DNA of 64,000 bases, from contig NZ_ONDD01000003.1 of the NCBI RefSeq assembly GCF_900316465.1, positions 119,864 to 183,863 on the forward strand, given 5' to 3'. This stretch comes from an uncultured Fibrobacter sp. (GTDB taxonomy: Bacteria > Fibrobacterota > Fibrobacteria > Fibrobacterales > Fibrobacteraceae). The notes beneath the pieces are model-generated. The model was not told the DNA's origin and did no database searches. It saw nothing but the letters and a program-made list of their open reading frames with translations. Below are positions 16,107 through 23,361 of the stretch, piece by piece (within the stretch, counting starts at the first letter, position 1; each line of letters starts with the position of its first letter). Position numbers and translations under genes: made by a program.

Positions 16107-16619
16107 TTAGAAGTTGAAGGCGAGGCCGATTCCGCCTTGTGGAGTCGGTGCCACTTCGATATTGATAGCGGTTGTGCTTTTGCCGCTTTCGCTGTTGTAA
16201 ATTTCGATGGCGCCGTCTTTCTTGGAATTGCCGACTTTTTCCATGATGATTCCGATAAGGACTGCTGCCGCACCGCCGAGAATGATTATGCCTCTGCCTT
16301 CGCCGAATGTGCCGTGTTCCATGTCGGCCTGCCCGGCCATAATGCCGTAACCGATGCAGAATCCGCCTGCAAAAGAGATTCCCCAAGAAGCGTAGCGCAG
16401 AATGTTGCCAGTGTTCCACTGGTCGTTGGCTTCGGGGACGTAGAGGAGCAGCCGTTCGACTTCTTCTTCGCTTGATTCCTTGCCGTCAACCGTGAATGTG
16501 TTCGTGAATATGCCGCGTTCAAAGGTGATGGTGTGCTTTTCGTTGCCGTCTAAGGGCTCTTCGGCAAATGCTAATGACGAAAACACGAATAGAATGCAAA
16601 AAACGATGGCGTTTTTCAT
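16107..16619 (-). CDS. Small secreted or membrane protein of unknown function
   Basis: 170 aa from the ATG at 16619, supported by AGGAG ~6 nt upstream; a start 7 codons earlier lacks this site. Signal peptide MKNAIVFCILFVFSSLAFA. Two Gly-rich hydrophobic stretches (ASWGISFAGGFCIGYGIMAG and GIIILGGAAAVLIGIIME) could be a TM hairpin. It ends in GGIGLAFNF, the aromatic-end pattern of outer-membrane strands. No family recognised. A TATATT at ~16654-16659 on the minus strand lies at the edge of the tRNA-Gly terminator. Confidence 0.65.
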   Translation of the reverse strand: MKNAIVFCILFVFSSLAFAEEPLDGNEKHTITFERGIFTNTFTVDGKESSEEEVERLLLYVPEANDQWNTGNILRYASWGISFAGGFCIGYGIMAGQADMEHGTFGEGRGIIILGGAAAVLIGIIMEKVGNSKKDGAIEIYNSESGKSTTAINIEVAPTPQGGIGLAFNF

Positions 16620-16660
16620 GAATTTTCTCCTAACTCCCAAAAGGGCGGACGAAATATAAC

Positions 16661-16686
16661 AAAAAAGACCCCTCAGTGAGGGGTCT
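16661..16686 (-). terminator. Terminator of tRNA-Gly(TCC)
   Basis: AGACCCCTC-AGT-GAGGGGTCT followed on the minus strand by TTTTTTG. Confidence 0.85.
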
Positions 16687-16689
16687 AAG

Positions 16690-16761
16690 AGCGGCGGACC
16701 GGGATCGAACCGGCAACCATTAGCTTGGAAGGCTAAGGCTCTACCATTGAGCTACCGCCGC
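16690..16761 (-). tRNA. tRNA-Gly (anticodon TCC)
   Basis: 72 nt. Acceptor GCGGCGG / CCGCCGC; D arm GTAGCTCAATGGTAGAGC; anticodon stem TTAGC / GCTAA with loop CTTCCAA, anticodon TCC at 16727-16729; T arm CCGGTTCGATCCCGG. CCA is not encoded. Upstream on the minus strand is TATAAT (16773-16778) with TTGAAA 15 nt further. Confidence 0.95.
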
Positions 16762-16819
16762 GAGCAAGTCCAATTATACAAAAATCCGCCTATTTTCAAA
16801 GGGGTTCGTTAAAAAGTTC

Positions 16820-16847
16820 TTGCATTTTTTATTAAAAAAACTATATT
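16820..16847 (+). promoter_or_regulatory. Promoter of the infC-rpmI-rplT operon
   Basis: TTGCAT (16820-16825), 16-nt spacer, TATATT (16842-16847). The predicted start near 16854 gives a leader of ~33 nt. Confidence 0.6.
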
Positions 16848-16886
16848 TAGCGCCACAATAACAATTTTACCTAGAGGTAGCTTAAC

Positions 16887-17516
16887 TTGGCGTTACAAAA
16901 CCCCCGCGACCGTCGCATGCCGAACAGACAGAGTGATGGAACCCGCATTAACGAAGACATTCGCATTTCCCCGATCCGTCTTGTAAAGGAAGATGGCGAG
17001 GCCGTCATCATGGATACCAAACAGGCTCTCCAGATGGCCAAGGACGCCGGACTGGACCTGGTGGAAGTGTCTCCCAATGCTAAGCCGCCTGTATGCCGTA
17101 TCATCAACTACGGCAAGTTCAAGTTTGAACAGATCAAGAAGGCCAAGGCCGCAAAGGCCAAGCAGCACGTGGTGAAGCTTAAAGAAATCAAGATGCACCC
17201 GAAGACTGCCGAGAACGACTACCTGTACAGGATCAAGCAGGCCGCCGAGTTCTTGCAGGATGGCATGAAGGTCAAGCTTATTATGCAGTTCCGTGGGCGC
17301 GAAATGGCGCACATGGACTACGGCAAACGCCTGATGGAGCGCGCTAAAGAAGACTTGCTCCAGTACGGCGACTTGGAAATGGATTCGCGAGTCGAAGGCA
17401 ACACAATGCTCTCGATTTACGGTCCGAAACGCGGTGCAGCAGGTGCTGCCAAAAAGCAGCCCCAGGCACCAAAGCCCGTAACCGAGCCCATGGCAGCAGG
17501 TGAGGCTTCAACTTAA
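16887..17516 (+). CDS. infC: Translation initiation factor IF-3
   Basis: 209 aa. IF-3 core: RINEDIRISPIRLVKEDGEAVIMDTKQALQMAKDAGLDLVEVSPNAKPPVCRIINYGKFKFE (N domain), a Lys-rich linker, then VKLKEIKMHPKTAENDYLYRIKQAAEFLQDGMKVKLIMQFRGREMAH (C domain). It dissociates 70S ribosomes and checks the start codon. The start is a TTG at 16887 with AGAGGT ~8 nt upstream; the next ATG (16917) has no such site. Rare start codons are typical of infC autoregulation. The C-terminal ~25-residue Ala/Pro/Lys tail is extra. Operon with rpmI and rplT. Confidence 0.96.
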   Translation: MALQNPRDRRMPNRQSDGTRINEDIRISPIRLVKEDGEAVIMDTKQALQMAKDAGLDLVEVSPNAKPPVCRIINYGKFKFEQIKKAKAAKAKQHVVKLKEIKMHPKTAENDYLYRIKQAAEFLQDGMKVKLIMQFRGREMAHMDYGKRLMERAKEDLLQYGDLEMDSRVEGNTMLSIYGPKRGAAGAAKKQPQAPKPVTEPMAAGEAST

Positions 17517-17534
17517 TAACCTAAAGAGGTAAAA

Positions 17535-17732
17535 ATGCCTAAGATGAAAACACACAGCGGTGCTAAGAAGCGCTTCCGCCTGACTGGCTCCGGCCACGTC
17601 AAGTTCAAGCGTGCTGGCATGCGCCACATTCTTGCCAAGATGTCCACGAAGCGTAAGCGTAACCTGCGTAAGGGCGCTCTCGTTAAGAAAGTCGATGTTT
17701 ACCATGTCAAGCGTCTGCTTGTCGTTGCATAA
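17535..17732 (+). CDS. rpmI: 50S ribosomal protein L35
   Basis: 65 aa, standard length. PKMKTHSGAKKRFRLTGSGHVKFKRAGMRHILAKMSTKRKRNLRK is the L35 pattern. AGAGGT precedes the ATG. Second gene of the infC operon, 18 nt after infC. Confidence 0.98.
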   Translation: MPKMKTHSGAKKRFRLTGSGHVKFKRAGMRHILAKMSTKRKRNLRKGALVKKVDVYHVKRLLVVA

Positions 17733-17743
17733 GGAGTGTAAGA

Positions 17744-18094
17744 ATGCCACGCGCTAAAACCAGAGTTCCTTCCCGCGAACGCCGCAAAAACATCCTCAAG
17801 GCCGCCAAGGGTTTCTATGGCCGTCGCAAGAGCAACCTTCGCCTTGCTATTGACGCCGTAGCCCACGCCGGTCAGTATGCCTACGCTCACCGCCGTGACA
17901 AGAAGGGTGACTTCCGCTCTCTGTGGATCACTCGCTTGAACGCAGCTGTCCGCGAATATGGCATCAGCTACAGCCAGTTCATTTACAAGCTTTCCAAGGC
18001 CAACATCCAGATGAACCGCAAGGTTCTCGCCGATATGGCCGTCGCCGATCCGGCAGCATTTGCCAAGGTCGTGGAAACTGTGAAGGCTGCTTAA
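17744..18094 (+). CDS. rplT: 50S ribosomal protein L20
   Basis: 116 aa. Typical start PRAKTRVPSRERRKNILKAAKGFYGRRKSNLRLA, then RDKKGDFRSLWITRLNAAVREYGISYSQFI. It is an assembly protein of the large subunit and in several bacteria represses its own operon. AAGGAG lies 8 nt before the ATG, and a strong terminator follows. Confidence 0.98.
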   Translation: MPRAKTRVPSRERRKNILKAAKGFYGRRKSNLRLAIDAVAHAGQYAYAHRRDKKGDFRSLWITRLNAAVREYGISYSQFIYKLSKANIQMNRKVLADMAVADPAAFAKVVETVKAA

Positions 18095-18120
18095 TAGCTG
18101 CATCTTAAATGCGAGAAATT

Positions 18121-18158
18121 GCACCCTGCTCCTAACCGAGCGGGGTGCTTTCTTTTTT
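18121..18158 (+). terminator. Terminator of infC-rpmI-rplT
   Basis: GCACCCTGCT / AGCGGGGTGC (10 bp, one G-T) followed by TTCTTTTTT. Confidence 0.85.
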
Positions 18159-18177
18159 AATCAGGGAAATGAAAATG

Positions 18178-19395
18178 TTATTCTTTGATTAGTTTTCCGC
18201 TAAACCATTCCATGTATGAATACACGATGGGGCTTGGACTGGCTTGCCCATCTTCGCATTTCCAAATTTCACTATTAAGTGATTTATGGGTGGTTTGCGG
18301 ATCTGTCGGATTGATTTCGTTGTTGCAGTCTTCGATTAAGAAGAATACGGATTGGAACATGTCTGTTCTGGCGCACATTCCACTTGGGTAGGCACTAGTG
18401 AATTCAAGTTCGTCATTGGTGATGTTGCTTAGAACATGTCCTGTGGGCTGAGTCCCGTCATTAGAAAGCGTCGTGAAGTAGCGGCATTCTTTTTCTGTCG
18501 GGTGCTCGCTCATTAGCTTTGCTGTCATCGGGAAACAAGTTGGAATGTCGCTTGTATTGATTTGGATTATGGGACTGTTCTTGATTAAGTCGGTCGTGCT
18601 GACTCCTGTGGCTTGTTCAGCGAATTCGATACAGGCCCATTTGGGTGAACCATTATAGGCTATCACGTGGTTGTCAAAAGAGAGTTGTTCTGCGCTGGAC
18701 GCATACTGCAACACATAGTTTTCAAGTGTCTTGCTGCTGTCAATAGTTACAACCGTATCGCTTGGCTGCTGCGGCGTTATGGGGTCTTCTTCAATAACGC
18801 TAGAGGATGAACTGAAGCCTTCATTTTTCTTGGATGATGAGGGTGTTTCGTATCGGCCTGTCGATGATTCCGCGCCTTTGGACATGTCGGAACAGCGTTT
18901 TGCTGCGACAGCGCTGAAGTCAGAAATCAAAGCGCTTGCTGAACCGTCCTCTATTTCGTTTATGACGCATGCGGCTTTGAAAGCCCCATTTCTACAGCCT
19001 TTGCTTATAAGAGCATTGTGTACAAAGAATTCGCTGTTTGGAGAACTCGTGCAACTTGTCTTGAATGCGGTGTAAATGGAATCGCAAGAATCTCCGAGAC
19101 CTGTCGCCTGTTGGGTACTAATTGATCTGCCGTCTTCGATTTGGATTGTCATTGCAAACGTGGCGCTGTCAGCAGTGCATTCTGCGCGGGAGCCGGTTTT
19201 ATTGCCTTCTGCCATGGCGATCTTACCGCCGTCGATTTTTGCGTATGCGGATTCTTTCCAATCCAAACCGTAGTTGAACCATTCCTCTAAAGAGGCGTTG
19301 TTGTCTTCGATGGTGCCGCCTGCGGCTTTATCCGATTCGGAACAGGCTGTCAGTGCGAATATGGTCGCTGCAGAAATAAAGAGTTCTTTTTTCAT
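18178..19395 (-). CDS. Lipoprotein, partner of second TIGR02147 regulator
   Basis: 405 aa. Lipobox LTAC (Cys18). A first domain of ~160 residues with six or more cysteines, a Ser-rich linker (FSSSSSV), then a second domain of ~180 residues with further cysteines (CIEFAEQ, CFPMTAK, CRYFTT, CARTD, CNNEIN, CEDGQ). Disulfides are likely, fitting an extracytoplasmic location. No family recognised. It lies 11 nt downstream of the TIGR02147 gene, mirroring the pair at 9516-11758, although the globular domains do not look alike. Confidence 0.75.
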   Translation of the reverse strand: MKKELFISAATIFALTACSESDKAAGGTIEDNNASLEEWFNYGLDWKESAYAKIDGGKIAMAEGNKTGSRAECTADSATFAMTIQIEDGRSISTQQATGLGDSCDSIYTAFKTSCTSSPNSEFFVHNALISKGCRNGAFKAACVINEIEDGSASALISDFSAVAAKRCSDMSKGAESSTGRYETPSSSKKNEGFSSSSSVIEEDPITPQQPSDTVVTIDSSKTLENYVLQYASSAEQLSFDNHVIAYNGSPKWACIEFAEQATGVSTTDLIKNSPIIQINTSDIPTCFPMTAKLMSEHPTEKECRYFTTLSNDGTQPTGHVLSNITNDELEFTSAYPSGMCARTDMFQSVFFLIEDCNNEINPTDPQTTHKSLNSEIWKCEDGQASPSPIVYSYMEWFSGKLIKE

Positions 19396-19406
19396 GGTGG
19401 TGCCCC

Positions 19407-20249
19407 CTACTTTTTATGAAAAGGTTTAATGTTTTGAACTTTGTCTGTAAGCGGAAATAGCTGCAAGTTCAGTCGATACACGCGGTTGCTGCCTTTTTTG
19501 GCGGTTGCGATAGAGATGATTCTCTTGCGGCACGCTTCAAGTTCTTTTAAAATCTCGGCATAGTCTTCGTCGTCAATGCCCATAGTGATGCCGGTGAAGT
19601 TTCGTTCTTCTACAGGGTATTTCTCAATGGCGTCTTTGGCAAAGTCCGCCATTTCCTTGTGCATTTCGCGAACGAGTGTCGGCATGGCGGCAACTGACAT
19701 CTGGAGCGATCGCTCTATTTGTTCGTAGGTGTCGTTGGCAGTCTTTTTCAGAAACTTTGCGCGAGTTAAAAATGCAAGCGCATTGCGGATCTCTTCGGCA
19801 GAAAAAGCATTGCCGCATGCTTTGGCGATATCGAGTGGCTTGGCTCCCGGCATCATGGGCGCGAGTTCGCGTAGCACGGGGTATTTCCACGATTCATAAA
19901 AGGATACGGATTCTCCTTCAAGAACGCGGACTTTGTGGGCGCTGGCGATTTCTTTCATTTCGGAGTAAGCGGCCTTTTTGTCGGCGTCTCTCTTGGATTG
20001 TCCGAATTTGACGAGTTGCCTAAAGTACTCGCGTTCGGCGCCAAAGAGGTTCATGGCGTCGGCAGCGCGTTCGATTCCCGTTTTAGACAATCCGCTCTTG
20101 CCTTCGCAAACGAGTTTCATGTAATTGGGAGAGGTGAACCCGCCCTTCTTGGTAAATTCTCGCCAGGAAAAAGCGGAGGTCCGCTTTTTCCATTCGTAGT
20201 AATCGTTCATGAATAAACGATAGTCTTCGTATTCAATTACAGATTTCAT
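19407..20249 (-). CDS. TIGR02147 (Fibrobacter-type, DUF4423-like) regulatory protein
   Basis: 280 aa, a paralogue of the product of 10910-11758. Shared blocks: YRLFMNDYYEWKKRT-AFSWREFTKKGGF, a helix-turn-helix-like SPNYMKLVCEGKSGLSKTGIERAADAMNLF, FGQSKRDADKKAAYSEM, AKACGNAFSAEEIRNALAFLTRAKFL and the terminal YRLNLQLFPLTDKV. TATATT ends 9 nt before the ATG. A 13-bp palindrome TTCTAC-T-GTAGAA overlaps this promoter (20265-20277) and could be an operator. Function inferred only: regulator of the coupled lipoprotein operon. Confidence 0.88.
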   Translation of the reverse strand: MKSVIEYEDYRLFMNDYYEWKKRTSAFSWREFTKKGGFTSPNYMKLVCEGKSGLSKTGIERAADAMNLFGAEREYFRQLVKFGQSKRDADKKAAYSEMKEIASAHKVRVLEGESVSFYESWKYPVLRELAPMMPGAKPLDIAKACGNAFSAEEIRNALAFLTRAKFLKKTANDTYEQIERSLQMSVAAMPTLVREMHKEMADFAKDAIEKYPVEERNFTGITMGIDDEDYAEILKELEACRKRIISIATAKKGSNRVYRLNLQLFPLTDKVQNIKPFHKK

Positions 20250-20264
20250 AGTACTCTAAATATA

Positions 20265-20277
20265 TTCTACTGTAGAA
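20265..20277. promoter_or_regulatory. Palindrome in promoter of second TIGR02147 gene
   Basis: TTCTAC-T-GTAGAA directly upstream of the predicted -10 TATATT (minus strand). Candidate operator. Confidence 0.4.
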
Positions 20278-20380
20278 CGGAATAGAATATGATTTCTATA
20301 CAAAACTTGCGATTTTTTGTTAAAATGTATAATTTTGCGTATAAAATCAAGAAACGGGAAATTTTTTATACGGGATGGGT

Positions 20381-20407
20381 AAAGAAAAAACACTAGCGAG
20401 GCTAGTG
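20381..20407 (-). terminator. Terminator of Rpn-like gene
   Basis: CACTAGC-GAG-GCTAGTG (20391-20407) followed on the minus strand by TTTTTTCTTT. Confidence 0.65.
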
Positions 20408-20469
20408 GTTCAAAAGATTTATGGTTTCAGAGCAAGAAACTCTTCTTCAATAGATTTTTTTTGCGATAA

Positions 20470-21462
20470 TTACAAAGCTTCGACTTCTGCTTGAGTAAGT
20501 CCTGATGCTGCGACAATTTTTTCAATGGGAACATCCATGGTTTTAAGTGCCCGAGCCATTTCGCGAGCCTTTTTTTGTTCGCCTTCAGCAAGGACAATTG
20601 CACGGGCGCGAACCCTTGCCAATGCCATACGGTCCAATTGCTCTTCCGTAAATACCATGTCGTCTGCCTGTTCCTTGAGTAGTTTGTCTGACGCTTTGTT
20701 TACCAGCAGCCTGTTGATTGCCTTTGCAATGACATCGTCATTGAAATCTGGGAGGTTTTCGGCCGAGCCCGCATGCTTGAGCAAGTAAAGCCAGCGGTCC
20801 TCATCATTTTTGAGGTCTTCAAAGGTCTTGGTGAACTTCGTCAGATCATACATAATATACTTAATCTTTTCGCTCAATGTCAAGCCTTTCTCGTTTCGTA
20901 CCGCCCAGGTCCCACGATAGTCGTTTTGTTTGCCCACAGGAAAGTCGCAAATCCAAATGGCGTACGTGGGTGGAATTTCATATCGATGAACTTCACGCTT
21001 GGCGCGTTCTTCGTCAGAAATGTCTACGGAAAGTTGGCCGAAATTAATCTGATCCCATTCATATTTACTTTGCAGAACAAAAGCGCTGTGCTGCAAAAGG
21101 ACGCGATCCACAAAATAGTCCGGCCTAGCTTTCTGCATTTCGACATTAAAACAAAGTCCGTTTGAAGTTGTGGCACGGATGTCGAGTCTGAACAGCTTTA
21201 CAGCGGGGAAGATGATGTTGATTTCGGTGTTCTTGATAACTACGGATTCTATCCTGTTTCTTTCATCTGTCTGAAAGACACCGTTCAAGAAACTGAGAAG
21301 GGTGTGTTCGTCGCTCAAGAAAGCCTTGAAACCCGCGTCGTAAAGTGGATTGATATACTTGTGTTTCTTGATTTCTTCGACAGTTTTCTCAACTAGAAAT
21401 TCGTGGCTGAGATTCCTGTTGACCAAGTTTATCGGCAAAATGCCGTTGTTTTCAGAAGTCAT
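20470..21462 (-). CDS. Rpn-like PD-(D/E)XK nuclease family protein
   Basis: 330 aa. Layout of the Rpn / PDDEXK_2 (so-called transposase) family: YDAGFKAFLSDEHTLLSFLNGVF (~41-63, Asp42), FRLDIRATTSNGLCFNVEMQKA with Asp94 and Glu108-x-Gln110 as the nuclease core, RVLLQHSAFVLQSKYEWDQ, and a C-terminal helix-rich region (AREMARALKTMDVPIEKIVAASGLTQAEVEAL) typical of the family tail. Known members promote RecA-independent recombination or act in phage defence; the target here is unknown. The gene sits beside a palindrome-rich island and a tRNA-Gly. Only a weak GGAA site precedes the ATG. Confidence 0.82.
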   Translation of the reverse strand: MTSENNGILPINLVNRNLSHEFLVEKTVEEIKKHKYINPLYDAGFKAFLSDEHTLLSFLNGVFQTDERNRIESVVIKNTEINIIFPAVKLFRLDIRATTSNGLCFNVEMQKARPDYFVDRVLLQHSAFVLQSKYEWDQINFGQLSVDISDEERAKREVHRYEIPPTYAIWICDFPVGKQNDYRGTWAVRNEKGLTLSEKIKYIMYDLTKFTKTFEDLKNDEDRWLYLLKHAGSAENLPDFNDDVIAKAINRLLVNKASDKLLKEQADDMVFTEEQLDRMALARVRARAIVLAEGEQKKAREMARALKTMDVPIEKIVAASGLTQAEVEAL

Positions 21463-21606
21463 TTCTTTTCCAAAAGCCGGGTACGCCCCCGTTGGGCGAA
21501 TAAGGACTGTCCCTATCTTTATATATACACGCTTTTTTCGAGCAGTTGAGGGTCGTTTTTGATGTAAAAAGATGTTTGCTATTGGGGATGGGTGGGTGGG
21601 GGATGC

Positions 21607-21620
21607 TAGAGCGGGAAAAG
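21607..21620. repeat. 14-bp direct repeat of the tRNA-Gly(GCC) 3' end, left copy
   Basis: TAGAGCGGGAAAAG, identical to 21925-21938, which spans the tRNA-Gly 3' end. Confidence 0.6.
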
Positions 21621-21639
21621 CGTGCTAAACGAGTGTCGC

Positions 21640-21661
21640 GACAAAATGCTCGCATTTTGTC
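21640..21661. repeat. Perfect palindrome, 10-bp arms
   Basis: GACAAAATGC-TC-GCATTTTGTC followed by ATGACCGAG, the same arrangement as at 61206-61235. Confidence 0.7.
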
Positions 21662-21885
21662 ATGACCGAGTGACGCCGCGGACGCCGTAGGCGTCAAAAG
21701 GGATTGCCGCTTGAGAAAGGGACTGCGGCTGCGCCAGTCCCCGAGCTTTGCGCGGCTGGCTTGCCGCCCTACGGGCTCGATGCTCGCTTGCTCGCATCAA
21801 GCTCATAATTTGCCTCTACGCACTGCGTGCATGAGCCAAATTATGTCGCACCCTCTTCGAGGGTGCCGGGTCCCTTCCCGTGTTA

Positions 21886-21925
21886 TAAAAAAAGAAAGCC
21901 ACCTGATAGGTGGCTTTTCTTTTTT
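21886..21925 (-). terminator. Terminator of tRNA-Gly(GCC)
   Basis: AGCCACCT-GAT-AGGTGGCT (21897-21915) with A-rich left and T-rich right flanks; works in both directions. Confidence 0.8.
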
Positions 21926-21927
21926 AG

Positions 21928-22000
<73 letters not shown>

Positions 22001-22011
22001 GGGGTGACCCA

Positions 22012-22040
22012 ATTATAGAATAATAAATTCGCTATGTCAA
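22012..22040 (-). promoter_or_regulatory. Consensus sigma-70 promoter of tRNA-Gly(GCC)
   Basis: On the minus strand TTGACA (22040-22035), a 17-nt spacer and TATAAT (22017-22012): a perfect match to both hexamers. The predicted start is ~5 nt before the mature tRNA. The -35 lies inside the end of the cyclase gene. Confidence 0.8.
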
Positions 22041-23108
22041 GGGCAAATGCAGAGAAAAAATCAAAATTCCATTCTTTTTGCCCCTTAATTCGAAAAATCC
22101 AGCTTTTACGCCTAAAAATCCGTGGGGTAACGGTAGCGGCAGGCGCATGTACAGGTCTTCCGAAATCAAAAAATCCTGGCCGAGTTTGGAGCAGAGAGTC
22201 TGGATTCGGGAGGTCGTGTTCAACACGTCGCCGTGGTAGGCCATTTCGCTGCCAAAGTTTCCGACTTCGGTCGAAATCACCTTTCCGCAGTGGGCTGCAG
22301 CCTTGAACGAGGGGACTACGCCGTAACGCTTCTTGAACTTGGGGGCCGTGCGTTCTAGGCATTCGGCAAAGTCGTAAAAGCAATCGATGGGTCGTGCCAT
22401 CTTTTTGCAGTCGCTGGTTTTCCAAGTCAAGAACACTCCGTCGCCAGCAATCTGGTAGATTTCGCCGTGGTTTTCTTCGCAGCAGTTCGAAAGCAGTCTG
22501 TAGTAGTCTCGAATAAAGTTGCTGTAGGTGACGTGCCCGAGTTCTTCGGCGATTTCGGTGGAATGCTTCATGTCGATGAACATGAATATCAAGTCTTCTT
22601 CCTTGGGATCTTGGTTCTTGCCGAGCAGGGTGTTGATGAACACGCGGGTTCCGAATTTCTTGTGCACGGAACGGATAAAGGTAATCAGGTGCCCGAGCAT
22701 GAACAGTTCGAAAATCAGGATGTGTGTGTTGGATTGTTTGAATACTTCCAGTACGTGTTGCAGGGCGGCTTCGTTTATAAGACCTTCGCTGCGGTCAATA
22801 TCCCAAATGAGGATGCATAGCGTCAGGTTTGCACAAATGCTTGCGATAAAGAACCAGGAACGGATCAAAAGGGCCGCCACTACGGGTCTCTTGTCCATTT
22901 CGTCTTGCAAAATAATCACGTCGTAAATGGCGTGCGAAAGTCCGGTCAATAGAGACATTTGCAGCATGTATAACATGCGGGTTGAATCGAACCCGTTGCC
23001 GGAACCATAAGTCAAAAGGGCCGAGGCGCTCAGGGTAAAGGTCACCCAGGTCAGGATATAGAATGCAATTGCTTTGCATTTACGCTGCGTTAATCGGGTA
23101 ATGGCCAT
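22032..23108 (-). CDS. Membrane-bound class III adenylate/guanylate cyclase
   Basis: 358 aa. Four hydrophobic helices in the first ~150 residues (about 14-35, 45-68, 77-102, 128-148), then a class III cyclase domain: FMFIDMKHSTEIAEELG (metal Asp179), IYQIAGDGVFLTW (Asp223), AAHCGKVISTEVG and YHGDVLNTTSRIQ with the transition-state Asn/Arg. It makes a cyclic nucleotide in response to an unknown membrane signal. The substrate specificity (ATP or GTP) was not resolved. It follows a 59-aa membrane protein gene by 7 nt; the pair is probably one operon. Confidence 0.9.
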   Translation of the reverse strand: MAITRLTQRKCKAIAFYILTWVTFTLSASALLTYGSGNGFDSTRMLYMLQMSLLTGLSHAIYDVIILQDEMDKRPVVAALLIRSWFFIASICANLTLCILIWDIDRSEGLINEAALQHVLEVFKQSNTHILIFELFMLGHLITFIRSVHKKFGTRVFINTLLGKNQDPKEEDLIFMFIDMKHSTEIAEELGHVTYSNFIRDYYRLLSNCCEENHGEIYQIAGDGVFLTWKTSDCKKMARPIDCFYDFAECLERTAPKFKKRYGVVPSFKAAAHCGKVISTEVGNFGSEMAYHGDVLNTTSRIQTLCSKLGQDFLISEDLYMRLPLPLPHGFLGVKAGFFELRGKKNGILIFSLHLPLT

Positions 23109-23115
23109 AGCACCT

Positions 23116-23295
23116 TCAGTGGATAAATAGCGGCAACGCCCAAATCATGGCGATAATGATGATATCTTTGTACGATTCGTCTAAAAGCAGGGTCGATGCC
23201 AAAAAGAAGATGGTGGTGGACAATGTCAAAAAAATCAGGAGCGGAAGCCGCTTCTTCAATTTTTTCTTGAATTTATTTATCTTATTATTGTCCAT
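23116..23295 (-). CDS. 59-aa two-helix membrane protein upstream of the cyclase
   Basis: Starts at the ATG at 23295 (MDNNKINKFKKKLKKRL), with TATATA exactly 7 nt upstream; an ATG two codons earlier is possible. A strongly basic N-terminus is followed by two hydrophobic helices (LPLLIFLTLSTTIFFLASTLL and DIIIIAMIWALPLFIH). The stop lies 7 nt before the cyclase start. It has no recognisable family; a partner of the cyclase is inferred from position only. Confidence 0.6.
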   Translation of the reverse strand: MDNNKINKFKKKLKKRLPLLIFLTLSTTIFFLASTLLLDESYKDIIIIAMIWALPLFIH

Positions 23296-23361
23296 ATACA
23301 TTTATATAATCTAAATTTTATAAAAAAGGTTTTTTGTAATATTTTTATTCGCTTGCGAAAA

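Larger units (their letters stand above)
21463..21927. other. Palindrome-rich intergenic island between the Rpn-like gene and tRNA-Gly
   Basis: 465 bp without a credible gene. It holds a TATATA-rich promoter-like tract (~21520-21530), a 14-bp copy of the tRNA-Gly 3' end (21607-21620), a perfect palindrome (21640-21661), GACGCC-GTA-GGCGTC (~21678-21692), GGGACTG-CGGCTGCGC-CAGTCCC (~21720), nested palindromes to ~21850, CACCCTCTTCGAGGGTG (~21850) and the tRNA terminator (21886-21925). Confidence 0.6.

Noticed and set aside
20470..21462. Insertion sequence with a transposase
   Set aside because: Although PDDEXK_2 proteins are often named transposase, no terminal inverted repeats or target duplications were seen around the gene.
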